The translations under genes and the position numbers were made by a program. The notes below the pieces were generated by a model. That model worked only from the letters and a program-made list of their open reading frames with translations, did no database searches and was not told the DNA's origin. Positions 52,750 to 61,455 of a stretch of DNA of 64,000 nucleotides are shown in pieces. Position 1 is the first letter of the stretch, and each line of letters starts with the position of its first letter. This DNA comes from Bacteroidales bacterium (lineage in GTDB: Bacteria > Bacteroidota > Bacteroidia > Bacteroidales > UBA932), in contig JAHHQP010000007.1 of assembly GCA_020026355.1 (NCBI GenBank), positions 5,412 to 69,411 of the forward strand, given 5' to 3'.

Positions 52750-55098
52750 TCAGTTCAAGGAGAATTCGGTAGCCATCGCCGCATGGTCGGATGGGAATCT
52801 GACCGGATGCTGGTCGATCATTCCTGATTTGACTGCTTGGATGCTTGTGCCTTTATAGTAGATGAAGTCGATCCTGTACTGAAGATCTGTCTTCGAGAAC
52901 GGCGACCAGGTCAGACATGGATTCTTGACCGGATCCGGGTAGAGTTCTCTGTAGGAGTCCTTGAATCCCTTTTCCTGCATCATGATGCTGGTCGGCCAAG
53001 GGAAGACATAGCCGTAGTACATGTCCTTGGCAGCTTCTGTCCAGTCCAGGTGGGAGCCGGAATTGAAGTCTCCGCAGATGATCATCGGAGTTTCCTTGTC
53101 ATTCTGCATGAACTCAGCGCTCTTGAGGATGTCCTGAAGTTCGGTCGCACGCGTTGTCCATTCGTCCTTGACGATCTGATCGATCGGCTGTTTCTCCACT
53201 CTGACCTGCTGGTCGGTAAGCGGAGTCCAGTTGAGCCAGAGATTGATGAAATTGATCTTCTGGGACTTGCTCAGACGGATGGTCGCCGCACTGCATTTGA
53301 AGGAATCATAGATGTCGTGGATCGCTTCGAAAGGATAACGGCTGATGATGGAAAGGTTGGTACCTTCGACGGTCTCGCCGCAGTTGAGGTATAGACAGTA
53401 TCCCAGAGCATCGGCGATTTCTTCGCCGGAACCATAGGTCTCGATGAGTCCGACAATGTCCGGATCTGCTTCCCGGATGACATCGACGACTCTCTGTACA
53501 CCGACTTCCTCGCCGAATTCACGGCCTCCATGCCAGATGTTGAAGTCCATGATCTTGACTCCATTGACCTTCTTCTGCAGTTCGGTATTTTCTACTTTCT
53601 TCTTGGAGAGGGATGTATAGAGTTTCTCGATCTCGCTGTTCTTCATGACGCGGTCGGTGAAGAAGAACTCGTCGATCAGACCGTTGAAGCAGTTCTGGCT
53701 GGAACTGTCGAAGCCACCGATGCGCAGGCCTTTCCCGTTGCTGAGATCTTTGATGCCGTCTGTGGTGTAGATGGAGACCAGAAGGCCGTCATAGTACATC
53801 CTGATTTCGCCTTTCACATCGAAGGAGACGGCCAGGAAATGCCATTCGTTGTCATTGATCGGCTGTCGCTGTGCGGTCGGCTGATATTCCAGACGTTTAT
53901 GTGAGCCGTTCTTGAACAGCAGCTGCCAGGAACCGTTCGGCTGAGTGGTGATGGCCATGCCGGCATCGCTGTCTTTCGTCATGTTGGACAGGATCGCTTT
54001 CGTACCCAGCACTTCCGCATCGGTCTTGACCCAGATACCGGTCGTGAAGGATCTGGAGAAGTCTGCCGGTTCGATCATGTCAGCCATGATGCTTCTGCGG
54101 TTGTGGCCGGAAGCGCTCAGGTCCAGTGCAGAACCGTCGATGCCCGTGCCCAGGGTATATTCATCGGTCAGGAACTGGTTCTCGTCGAAAGAGATGTGAC
54201 TCTCTCTTCCTGCATGGATGCTGCGTAAAGCCCAGGTCGCGGCGAGACTCTGGTCCGGGTTTTCGAAAATCCGGATGTAGTAGGTCTTTCCGGCGCCCAT
54301 CTTCAAGGCCATGTTTTTCGGTACGGTGACCGGAACTGTTTCGGATCTGCCTTTGTGACTGACCTTGACACTGACTTCCAGATTATTCTTGGATACGAGG
54401 TCCGGAAGGATGTAGCAGATGTTTTTCTCCATGGTAGGGGTATAGCTGGTCTTGGTGATAGCGGCAATTTTGCCGTTTCCGACCTGAGGACCGTCAGCCG
54501 TGTAGGAGGTATTGTCTGCCAGAGACCAGAATGTCGCGCTGCAGGCTTGTTTCAGGTCAATGGATTTGATTTCCATCCCTTTTAGATTGCTCTCTGCCTT
54601 GACCCTTGTTGCCAATGGGACCAGTCCGATCCTGACGGTGGATTTATTCGCTTTCAGGGCAAGGAGACCTTGGTCATTACCTTTGCTGATCATCACGGCT
54701 TTCGCATTCTGGAGCGGAAGCTCCGGTTCATAGAGGCCAAGGTCCCAGTAGGAACCGCCTTTCTCCAGGGCAGGAAGCGTCGTTCCGTTTTCTGCGACCA
54801 GGAAAAGCAGTCGGTAGGTCTTGCCTTGTTCGAGTTGCATCTCGACCGTGGTCGTACCCTGGGCCAGAGTACCTTCTTCCGTGAATTCGAGCTGATACTG
54901 GTCGTTGAAACCGTAGGCTTTCCAGGAGCGTTCAGCGGCGGCTGTACGAGTCAGTACGAAATCTTTGTCTGGGGTGGACAGCTGGAAGCGGACGGTACGG
55001 CTTCCTGTGCTCTCCGTCTCTACCGGTTCCATCTTGCTGGAGCAGGAGAGAAGGAGTGATGCCAGACACATCAATAGGATTGAAATATTCTTTTTCAT
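52750..55098 (-). CDS. lipoprotein with fimbrillin-like, LamG-like and endonuclease/exonuclease/phosphatase domains
   Basis: A 782-residue lipoprotein (LASLLLSC, Cys19). Residues ~30-290 resemble a minor fimbrillin (beta-rich, with YYIRIFENPD at its end). Residues ~320-500 form a LamG/concanavalin-like sandwich (FTTGIWVKTDAEV, NEWHFLAVSFDVKGEIRMYYDG, GLIDEFFFTDRVMKNSEIEKLY). Residues ~515-782 are an EEP (exonuclease-endonuclease-phosphatase) domain with VKIMDFNIWHGG, GLIETYGSG, MIICGDFNSGSHLDW, RIDFIYY and the final PSDHAAM. All key EEP residues (Asn, Glu, Asp-Asn, His) are present. It probably cleaves a phosphodiester at the surface; DNA, lipid or sugar-phosphate are all possible. It follows the fimbrillin gene by 23 bases. 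Confidence 0.78.
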   Translation of the reverse strand: MKKNISILLMCLASLLLSCSSKMEPVETESTGSRTVRFQLSTPDKDFVLTRTAAAERSWKAYGFNDQYQLEFTEEGTLAQGTTTVEMQLEQGKTYRLLFLVAENGTTLPALEKGGSYWDLGLYEPELPLQNAKAVMISKGNDQGLLALKANKSTVRIGLVPLATRVKAESNLKGMEIKSIDLKQACSATFWSLADNTSYTADGPQVGNGKIAAITKTSYTPTMEKNICYILPDLVSKNNLEVSVKVSHKGRSETVPVTVPKNMALKMGAGKTYYIRIFENPDQSLAATWALRSIHAGRESHISFDENQFLTDEYTLGTGIDGSALDLSASGHNRRSIMADMIEPADFSRSFTTGIWVKTDAEVLGTKAILSNMTKDSDAGMAITTQPNGSWQLLFKNGSHKRLEYQPTAQRQPINDNEWHFLAVSFDVKGEIRMYYDGLLVSIYTTDGIKDLSNGKGLRIGGFDSSSQNCFNGLIDEFFFTDRVMKNSEIEKLYTSLSKKKVENTELQKKVNGVKIMDFNIWHGGREFGEEVGVQRVVDVIREADPDIVGLIETYGSGEEIADALGYCLYLNCGETVEGTNLSIISRYPFEAIHDIYDSFKCSAATIRLSKSQKINFINLWLNWTPLTDQQVRVEKQPIDQIVKDEWTTRATELQDILKSAEFMQNDKETPMIICGDFNSGSHLDWTEAAKDMYYGYVFPWPTSIMMQEKGFKDSYRELYPDPVKNPCLTWSPFSKTDLQYRIDFIYYKGTSIQAVKSGMIDQHPVRFPSDHAAMATEFSLN

Positions 55099-55121
55099 GA
55101 TCTGTTCCTTAATTTAAATTG

Positions 55122-56957
55122 TCAATTCCACCCTGTCTGTGCTCTCTTGCAGCGGTAAGGGATGCCGTAACCTTTGGAGATGCTCCACTGGTCCATGAAT
55201 GTCGTTCCGGAATAAGTGAGCTTCGTCTCGTCGATGTCCATCCAGGAAACATGAGGCCAGGTTCCGAAGCAGACAAGGTCCTTTCCGTTCGGGCCGGCAC
55301 CTTCTGTCCTGGCGTAGCCACCGAAGATCCTGATGTCTGTCGCTTCGGTGATGTTGCCGAAGAGCTGGAAGGTATAGACACCTTGTTCGATGCGTTTATG
55401 GAGATGCCCTCCGGCCCATTCCAGCAGACCTTTAGCGTCCGTATCCGTGAATGGTGTCCAGCCTTCCGGACAAGGGTTGGCAGCGACATCATTGATGAAT
55501 TCATCTTTCTGATCGATGCCGAAGGCGTCGTTTCCGGCATAGTAGGCCTTTTCGTTACGGTCTCTCTTCAGGTAGGAGGTCTGTCCGGCATTGATCGGAC
55601 TGAAGTAGTCCGGTGACCAGGAAAGACAAGGAAGCGGGGTTCCTGGATAAGGGTCCAGGAAACCGATGGTGAGGATCTCCTTGTCATCGGTGCAGCCTTC
55701 CGGATAAGTGATGGCGAAACGCGTGATATATTTGCTGTCGAAATTGTTGTCGCCGATCGTATAGACGATATCGTGACGGTAGATGTTCTCACCGACCTTG
55801 TCGGTCGTGCTTTTCACTTTCAGCCAGAACGGGAACTTGCTGTCCGCCGTCATCACGATGTCTTCCGGACTGTTGTCGATGACGGTCTTGGTGACTTTGT
55901 ATGGCCAGTTGCCGAAAGGAACCTTCACATAGGTACCTTTGATCTGTGTGCATTCGATGATCTCTGCCTGGTCGGTCTGGGTGGTGATGCAGTTCCCCGC
56001 AGGCGCCCAGTCTGACGGTGTGCCGTCTGTCCAATCCTTCTCGGTCAGTTCGAAACCGCCTTCCTGTCCAGGTGCTTTGTTCACTTTCAATTCATAGATG
56101 AAATTCGCTCTGACGGGCATGTCTTCCGTCAGCGTCAGCCGGACTTCCGGTCCGACTTCGTTCTTGCCGGCAAGTCTGGTCGTTGCCCAGATGACCGTCT
56201 TCTCCGTCTGTTCCGTCTCTGATGTCAGTATGGTCGGGTAGAGATAGAAACCCTTGCCATCGACCAGTTCATCGGCGGAAATCTCCAGCATCTCCTGGCT
56301 GACATCACCGGTCGTGCCATCGGCCTTGGCGATGAAGCAGGTCGTCATGCCGTTCTTGACATAGATCTTGTCAATCTCGAGACCGGATTCCTCCGGATCG
56401 TTCAGAATATCGATCCGCGCGATCTTTCGGGAAAGGTCAGCTTCCGCGGTCGGAGTACTGGAGATTTCAGTGAGGCTGATCCAAGGATTTCCATCTGCGG
56501 AAAGTGAGGACATGATGTCCGGAGTCGCAGCTGCGCTTTTCGTGTCAGGAGTCTTGGCGGCAAGCAGGTCTTGCATGCTGTCGCCCAGATTGAGTTTCGG
56601 AAGTCGGGAAGCATCTGTCGCTCTGATGATGATGAATTTCTTCGGACCGGTGTACCTGCCGGTGACGAGAGAATAGGTCAGAGTCTTCCCGTCCAGTCCC
56701 ATAGCACTGTAGTCAGTGGTATAGGTTCTTTCATAAGTGTCGTCATTGCTGAACTGATAGAAGGCGAATCTATCGGATTCAGTACCGTTTTCGCCGCCTT
56801 TGGTAGCGACCTGCATCTCAGGTACGTCCATGCGGAAATTGATGGTCGCTATCTTTCCTGCAGACTGCCCGTCGTCCAGGTTCTCTGTACATCCGGCAAA
56901 CAGCAGAGGTAGGATTCCCATCAGCGTTACGCATGATTTTAAGATTGAATTGTGCAT
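55122..56957 (-). CDS. fimbrillin-like (Mfa/FimA-type) lipoprotein
   Basis: A 611-residue lipoprotein (LPLLFAGC). Start at ATG 56957, consistent with the -7 box at 56985. The N-terminal half matches fimbrillin-type beta-sandwich proteins of Bacteroidales (FRMDVPEMQVATKGGENG ... FAFYQFSNDDTYERTYTTDY, ARIDILNDPEESGLEIDKIYVKN). The C-terminal part has PCPEGWTPFTDTDAKGLLEWAG and WSISKGYGIPYRCKRAQTG, like the Fibrobacter-succinogenes-major-paralogue module. It may be an adhesin or pilus tip subunit. Forms a unit with the LamG-phosphodiesterase lipoprotein. Confidence 0.75.
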   Translation of the reverse strand: MHNSILKSCVTLMGILPLLFAGCTENLDDGQSAGKIATINFRMDVPEMQVATKGGENGTESDRFAFYQFSNDDTYERTYTTDYSAMGLDGKTLTYSLVTGRYTGPKKFIIIRATDASRLPKLNLGDSMQDLLAAKTPDTKSAAATPDIMSSLSADGNPWISLTEISSTPTAEADLSRKIARIDILNDPEESGLEIDKIYVKNGMTTCFIAKADGTTGDVSQEMLEISADELVDGKGFYLYPTILTSETEQTEKTVIWATTRLAGKNEVGPEVRLTLTEDMPVRANFIYELKVNKAPGQEGGFELTEKDWTDGTPSDWAPAGNCITTQTDQAEIIECTQIKGTYVKVPFGNWPYKVTKTVIDNSPEDIVMTADSKFPFWLKVKSTTDKVGENIYRHDIVYTIGDNNFDSKYITRFAITYPEGCTDDKEILTIGFLDPYPGTPLPCLSWSPDYFSPINAGQTSYLKRDRNEKAYYAGNDAFGIDQKDEFINDVAANPCPEGWTPFTDTDAKGLLEWAGGHLHKRIEQGVYTFQLFGNITEATDIRIFGGYARTEGAGPNGKDLVCFGTWPHVSWMDIDETKLTYSGTTFMDQWSISKGYGIPYRCKRAQTGWN

Positions 56958-56984
56958 AATTATGTTTTTTGGTTTTGTTGGATA

Positions 56985-56992
56985 CAAAGTTA
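56985..56992 (-). promoter_or_regulatory. -7 element of the fimbrillin-like gene
   Basis: TAACTTTG on the minus strand, 27 bases upstream of the ATG at 56957. Confidence 0.6.
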
Positions 56993-57059
56993 GATTTTTC
57001 TTTCCTGCCGGATGTTGCGTAAAATGATATTAACATATTACAAATTGGCTTTACTTTAT

Positions 57060-57067
57060 TATCTTTG
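57060..57067 (+). promoter_or_regulatory. -7 element of aguA
   Basis: TATCTTTG, with about 55 bases to the ATG at 57123. Confidence 0.6.
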
Positions 57068-57122
57068 CACACGGTGCGGAGGTCCGCACTCTAAGTAATT
57101 TATTCGAAATCTCAGGAAACTT

Positions 57123-58166
57123 ATGGGCAGATTACCCGCAGAATGGGAAAGACAGAGCGGTGTGCAGCTGACCTGGCCGCACGCAGATACCGCCTGGTAT
57201 GAATTGGAAAAAGTCCACGATTGCTATGTCAACGTGGCCGCGGCGATCCTTCGCTACGAAGAGCTGATGATCGTCACGAGAGACATCGAGGAATGTAAGG
57301 CCGAAATCGCGGCTGCCTGTGCCCGTACCGGGGTGCAGCTGGAAGTGGAGCGCATCCGTTTCCAGGAATGTCCGCTCAACGACACCTGGGCCCGCGACCA
57401 CTCCGGCATCGCCGTCTATGGCGAGGAAGGGGAGAAGTACCTCTATGATTTCGTCTTCAACGGCTGGGGACTCAAGTTCGGCGCAGACCTGGACAACCAG
57501 ATCACGAAGAACATCTTCACCGACGGCGCCTTCGATCATGACGTCGCCCTCGTCGACATGCGTCCTTACGTCCTGGAAGGCGGCAGCATCGACTCCGACG
57601 GAGAAGGCACCATGCTCACGACGACGGAATGTCTGTGCTCATTGAACCGGAATGAATACCTCTCTCAGGAAGAGATCGAGGAGGAACTCAAAGGGGCTTT
57701 CGGTCTCGACCGCATCCTCTGGCTGGACCACGGGGCCATCATCGGCGACGACACGGACAGCCATGTGGATACCTTGGCCCGCTTCTGTGATCCGGAAACC
57801 ATCGCCTATGTGCAGTGCGAGGATCCGGAGGACGAGCATTATGAGGAGCTCCATGCGATGGAAGAGCAGCTCAAGACCTTCCGCACGAAGGAAGGAAAGC
57901 CTTACCGTCTGGTACCGCTTCCGCTGCCGGATGCCCTCTATCTGGAAGATTACCGTCTGCCGGCATCCTATGCCAATTTCCTGATCGTCAATGGAGCCGT
58001 GCTGCTGCCGGGTTCTGATTCGCCGAAGGACGAGATCGCCCGCGAACGCTTGCAGGGAGTTTTCCCGGACCGCAAGGTGGAAGTCATCGACTGCCGTGCC
58101 CTGCTCTCCGGTCATGGTTCTCTCCACTGCATCACCATGCAGTACCCTGAGGGCTATCTCCGTTAG
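57123..58166 (+). CDS. aguA: agmatine deiminase
   Basis: A 347-residue enzyme of the peptidyl-arginine-deiminase-like family, turning agmatine into N-carbamoylputrescine and ammonia. MGRLPAEWERQSGVQLTWPH opens the family; NDTWARDHSGIAV, VLEGGSIDSDGEGT and DTDSHVDTLARF are the substrate and His blocks, and the catalytic Cys is C336 in SGHGSLHCITMQYP. There is no signal peptide, as expected for the agmatine-specific branch. It is followed by N-carbamoylputrescine amidase after 80 bases, completing a two-step agmatine-to-putrescine route. Confidence 0.96.
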   Translation: MGRLPAEWERQSGVQLTWPHADTAWYELEKVHDCYVNVAAAILRYEELMIVTRDIEECKAEIAAACARTGVQLEVERIRFQECPLNDTWARDHSGIAVYGEEGEKYLYDFVFNGWGLKFGADLDNQITKNIFTDGAFDHDVALVDMRPYVLEGGSIDSDGEGTMLTTTECLCSLNRNEYLSQEEIEEELKGAFGLDRILWLDHGAIIGDDTDSHVDTLARFCDPETIAYVQCEDPEDEHYEELHAMEEQLKTFRTKEGKPYRLVPLPLPDALYLEDYRLPASYANFLIVNGAVLLPGSDSPKDEIARERLQGVFPDRKVEVIDCRALLSGHGSLHCITMQYPEGYLR

Positions 58167-58246
58167 AACTCAGGTCAATGATGACGTGCCGTCGGGCTTC
58201 TTCAGCCTCCGGCCAATGGAATTGAAAAGCTAAAAATAAAGATAAA

Positions 58247-59134
58247 ATGAGAAAACTGAAGATCGGTATGGTGCAGCAGTCCTGCGGAAACGACATCGCT
58301 GCCAACATTGAGAAACTCAAAAGCAACATCAGGAAATGTGCGGAGCAGGGAGCAGAGCTCGTCGTGCTCCAGGAACTGCACAATTCCGTTTATTTCTGCC
58401 AGACAGAAGATGCTTCCATCTGCGACCTGGCGGAACCGATTCCGGGACCATCCACGGAAACTTACGGCGCGCTCGCGAAAGAGCTCGGCATTGTCCTCGT
58501 GCTCTCCCTCTTCGAGCGCAGAACTCCGGGTATCTACCACAACACGGCTGTCGTGCTGGAGAAGGACGGTACCATTGCCGGAAAATACCGCAAGATGCAC
58601 ATTCCGGACGATCCGTGCTACTATGAGAAATTCTACTTCACTCCAGGCGATCTCGGTTTCCATCCGATCCATACTTCCGTCGGAGAACTTGGCGTTCTTG
58701 TCTGCTGGGACCAATGGTATCCGGAAGCAGCTCGCTGCATGGCGCTCAACGGGGCTGAACTCCTGATCTATCCGACGGCCATCGGCGGTGTCTACACGGA
58801 TCCTGTCGAGGAGCAGAAAGTGCAGAGCGATGCTTGGCAGCTGGTTCAGAGAGGTCATTCCGTGGCCAATGGACTTCCGGTCATCACTGTCAACCGTACC
58901 GGTCAGGAAGATGATCCGTCCGGTCATTCCGAGGGCATCCGTTTCTGGGGTCGATCCTTCGCGACCGGTCCTCAGGGTGAACTGCTGACGGAATTCGGCA
59001 AGGATGAGGAAGGTGTCAGAGTCGTTGAGGTCGATCTCGACCGTACGGAATATGTCCGTCGCGGCTGGCCGTTCTTCCGTGACCGTCGTATCGATGCCTA
59101 CGGAGAGGATATTTTGAAAAGATATGGAAAATAA
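58247..59134 (+). CDS. aguB: N-carbamoylputrescine amidase
   Basis: A 295-residue nitrilase-superfamily amidase hydrolysing N-carbamoylputrescine to putrescine, CO2 and ammonia. The catalytic triad is E43 (VVLQELHNSVYF), Lys in GKYRKMHIPDDP, and Cys in VLVCWDQWYPEAAR. The motif YEKFYFTPGDLG is typical of the carbamoylputrescine branch. It lies 80 bases after aguA on the same strand. The spacer contains a small GCCG...CGGC hairpin but no clear promoter, so the two are probably co-transcribed. Needed for polyamine synthesis. Confidence 0.96.
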   Translation: MRKLKIGMVQQSCGNDIAANIEKLKSNIRKCAEQGAELVVLQELHNSVYFCQTEDASICDLAEPIPGPSTETYGALAKELGIVLVLSLFERRTPGIYHNTAVVLEKDGTIAGKYRKMHIPDDPCYYEKFYFTPGDLGFHPIHTSVGELGVLVCWDQWYPEAARCMALNGAELLIYPTAIGGVYTDPVEEQKVQSDAWQLVQRGHSVANGLPVITVNRTGQEDDPSGHSEGIRFWGRSFATGPQGELLTEFGKDEEGVRVVEVDLDRTEYVRRGWPFFRDRRIDAYGEDILKRYGK

Positions 59135-59140
59135 TTGCAT

Positions 59141-59163
59141 GAAGCCTTCCCTCGGGGAGGCTT
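59141..59163 (+). terminator. weak hairpin between aguB and purT
   Basis: GAAGCCTTCCC with GGGGAGGCTTC makes an imperfect stem 6 bases after the aguB stop. The following bases are not T-rich, so it is an attenuator or partial terminator at most. Confidence 0.4.
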
Positions 59164-59181
59164 CTGCCCAATAATGTGGAT

Positions 59182-60366
59182 ATGGCAGAAATAGGAACAA
59201 CATTCACCCCGTCGGGAAAGAAAGCGGTTCTCTGCGGAAGCGGAGAACTGGGCAAGGAAGTCGCGATCGAACTTCAGCGCTACGGTGTCGAGGTCATTGC
59301 CTTCGATAAATATGAAAATGCACCGGCCATGCACATCGCGCATGACCATCGTGTCTTCTCCATGCTGGACGGCGAAACCTTGAAGAAGGAAATCCGCGAG
59401 ATCCGGCCAGATTATATCATTCCTGAAATCGAAGCCATCGCTACCGATGCCTTGGCGGAACTGGAAAAGGAAGGTTTCAATGTCATCCCGACCGCTCATG
59501 CGACCCAGCTGACCATGAACCGTGAAGGCATCCGGAGATTGGCCGCTGAAACGCTCGGCCTGCCGACTTCTCCCTATATCTTCGCCGATTCTCAGGCTGA
59601 GTTCGAAGCTGGAGTGCGCAAGATCGGTTTCCCTTGCATCGTCAAGCCGGTCATGAGTTCTTCAGGCCATGGCCAATGCGTCATGCGCTCTGAGGCGGAC
59701 ATTGAAAAGGCTTGGCACATCTCCCAGGAAGGAGGTCGTGCCGGCAGCGGACGGGTCATCGTGGAAGGTTTCGTGGATTTCGACTATGAGATCACCCAGC
59801 TGACGGTCCGTCATTGCGCCGGAACCACTTTTCTCCAGCCGGTCGGCCATCATCAGGTCAATGGAGACTATCGTGAATCCTGGCAGCCGCAGCAGATGCC
59901 GCAGGCGGCCATCGAGAAAGCACAGTACATCGCACGGGCGATCACGGATGCGCTCGGCGGCTACGGTATCTTCGGTGTGGAACTTTTCGTGAAAGGGGAG
60001 GAGGTCATCTTCAATGAAGTCTCTCCGCGTCCTCATGATACGGGAATGGTGACCATGGCATCCCAGGACCTGTCGGAATTTGCCCTGCACGCCAGAGCCG
60101 TTCTCGGTCTTCCGGTTCCGGAAGTCCGTTTCTATGGTCCGGCGGCCTCCAAGGCCATCGTCATCGAAGGCGATACGACGGAATACGAATTCGGTAACCT
60201 GGAGCATGTACTCGAAGAGCCGGGCGTACAGGTCCGCTTCTTCGGCAAGCCTGAAGTGCACGGCCACCGCCGCGTCGGTGTCCTTCTCGCTACCGGTGAA
60301 ACCGTCCGCGAGGCCCTCGACAAGGTCGAGCGTGCCTGCAGCAAGCTCAAGATCACGATCCGGTAA
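59182..60366 (+). CDS. purT: formate-dependent phosphoribosylglycinamide formyltransferase PurT
   Basis: A 394-residue ATP-grasp enzyme catalysing step three of purine synthesis with formate and ATP instead of formyl-tetrahydrofolate. Start at ATG 59182 rather than the GTG at 59176. Family blocks are [70 protein letters not shown], and the metal-binding [13 protein letters not shown]. It is 47 bases after aguB with a weak hairpin between. Use of formate fits an anaerobe. Confidence 0.97.
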   Translation: MAEIGTTFTPSGKKAVLCGSGELGKEVAIELQRYGVEVIAFDKYENAPAMHIAHDHRVFSMLDGETLKKEIREIRPDYIIPEIEAIATDALAELEKEGFNVIPTAHATQLTMNREGIRRLAAETLGLPTSPYIFADSQAEFEAGVRKIGFPCIVKPVMSSSGHGQCVMRSEADIEKAWHISQEGGRAGSGRVIVEGFVDFDYEITQLTVRHCAGTTFLQPVGHHQVNGDYRESWQPQQMPQAAIEKAQYIARAITDALGGYGIFGVELFVKGEEVIFNEVSPRPHDTGMVTMASQDLSEFALHARAVLGLPVPEVRFYGPAASKAIVIEGDTTEYEFGNLEHVLEEPGVQVRFFGKPEVHGHRRVGVLLATGETVREALDKVERACSKLKITIR

Positions 60367-60390
60367 TTCATATCGGCGGTAAACATAAAG

Positions 60391-60420
60391 AAAGCGGCCC
60401 TTCCGGTCGCTTTTCCTTTC
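60391..60420 (+). terminator. intrinsic terminator of purT
   Basis: AAAGCGGCC (60391-60399) pairs with GGTCGCTTT (60405-60413), one G-U, followed by a T-rich tail. Confidence 0.75.
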
Positions 60421-60467
60421 GTATATGGTCTTTTCCTGTTTCTCGATTTCCTTCCGGTACTGCCGAT

Positions 60468-61313
60468 CTATCTTCCGTCGAACTTGCTCAGTTGCAGCAG
60501 GTGGTAGTCCACGGCGATCTTGTCGATGATCGAGCAGACCAGTTCATAGGTCTGGCTGTCCTTGCGGTAATCGGCCGGGGTCATGAAATTCACTCGGTCC
60601 TGCCGGAGCAGCTTCCGGGCGTTGACCTTCTTGCGCGGAATGTCCGGATCATAGACTGCGATGGAGTGTCCTCCGAACATCTTCACCAGTTTCATGCACG
60701 GTACGTCGGTCTCACCATCTCCGAAATACAGCATGTGCGAGAACGGTACTCGCTTCTTCTCTTCCATCTGGCTGGCATTGACCAGCTTGTTGTCCTGGAT
60801 GCTCAGGATGCCTTTGTTGATCTTGAAGAGGAACTGGGTCTTTCCGGTGTAGTCCACGGCGACTCCTGGCCATTCCGCTTCTCCGTCTTCATTATAAAGG
60901 AAGGAGCAGGCGAAGATTTTCTTGAATTCCTTGGCGATCGGGGTGCCTTCGATCATCTCCATCAGTCCGGAAGAGTTGATGTAGTGCTCGATGACCACCC
61001 CCTTCGACTTTCCGTACTCATTGACCTGACTGAACCATTCCTTCACGCCCTCGAAAAGTTCGATGTCCTGGCCGAAGCGCATGAAGTCCTCTCGCCTGAG
61101 CTTGATTCCGGCATTCTTCGCTTCATCGAACATCTGTTTCATGTAGCTGAGGATGCCGCTCGCATCCTGGCCATGGGCGATGGCGTCGCTGGCCTTCCAG
61201 AATTCCGAAGGACTCTTGCCGATGGCCTGGATGAAACCGAATTCCTGCATGTTTCCTGGAGACAAGGTCCCGTCGAAGTCATAGATAAGTGCTGCGATTG
61301 GTTTTTTTCTCAT
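60468..61313 (-). CDS. HAD-superfamily phosphatase, phosphoserine phosphatase-like
   Basis: A 281-residue cytosolic HAD hydrolase. Motif I is D12-F-D14 in LIYDFDGTLSPGNM, with the nucleophile at D12. Motif II is the Ser in YINSSGLMEMI, motif III is a Lys in the KKR-rich segment, and motif IV is LYFGDGETDVPCMKL. The alpha-helical cap lies between motifs I and II, as in the C1 phosphoserine-phosphatase-like class. The substrate is unknown. A strong AGGAGG 8 bases before the ATG at 61313 and its own -7 box make it a single-gene unit. Confidence 0.85.
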   Translation of the reverse strand: MRKKPIAALIYDFDGTLSPGNMQEFGFIQAIGKSPSEFWKASDAIAHGQDASGILSYMKQMFDEAKNAGIKLRREDFMRFGQDIELFEGVKEWFSQVNEYGKSKGVVIEHYINSSGLMEMIEGTPIAKEFKKIFACSFLYNEDGEAEWPGVAVDYTGKTQFLFKINKGILSIQDNKLVNASQMEEKKRVPFSHMLYFGDGETDVPCMKLVKMFGGHSIAVYDPDIPRKKVNARKLLRQDRVNFMTPADYRKDSQTYELVCSIIDKIAVDYHLLQLSKFDGR

Positions 61314-61335
61314 GTCAAATTCCTCCTGTCTTTCA

Positions 61336-61343
61336 CAAATATA
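61336..61343 (-). promoter_or_regulatory. -7 element of the HAD phosphatase gene
   Basis: TATATTTG on the minus strand, about 20 bases upstream of the ATG, with a strong AGGAGG between them. Confidence 0.6.
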
Positions 61344-61374
61344 CGAAAAATGGTGCAGAATGCCGTTATTTTCT

Positions 61375-61382
61375 TAAATTTG
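61375..61382 (+). promoter_or_regulatory. -7 element of the acyl-CoA ligase gene
   Basis: TAAATTTG, with a leader of about 70 bases to the ATG at 61456. Confidence 0.55.
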
Positions 61383-61455
61383 TATAAAACCTTCATTTTC
61401 TCAGATTTCTGGATCTGCGGGTTTGCATATAGAGAACACATAACATTGAAACGAT

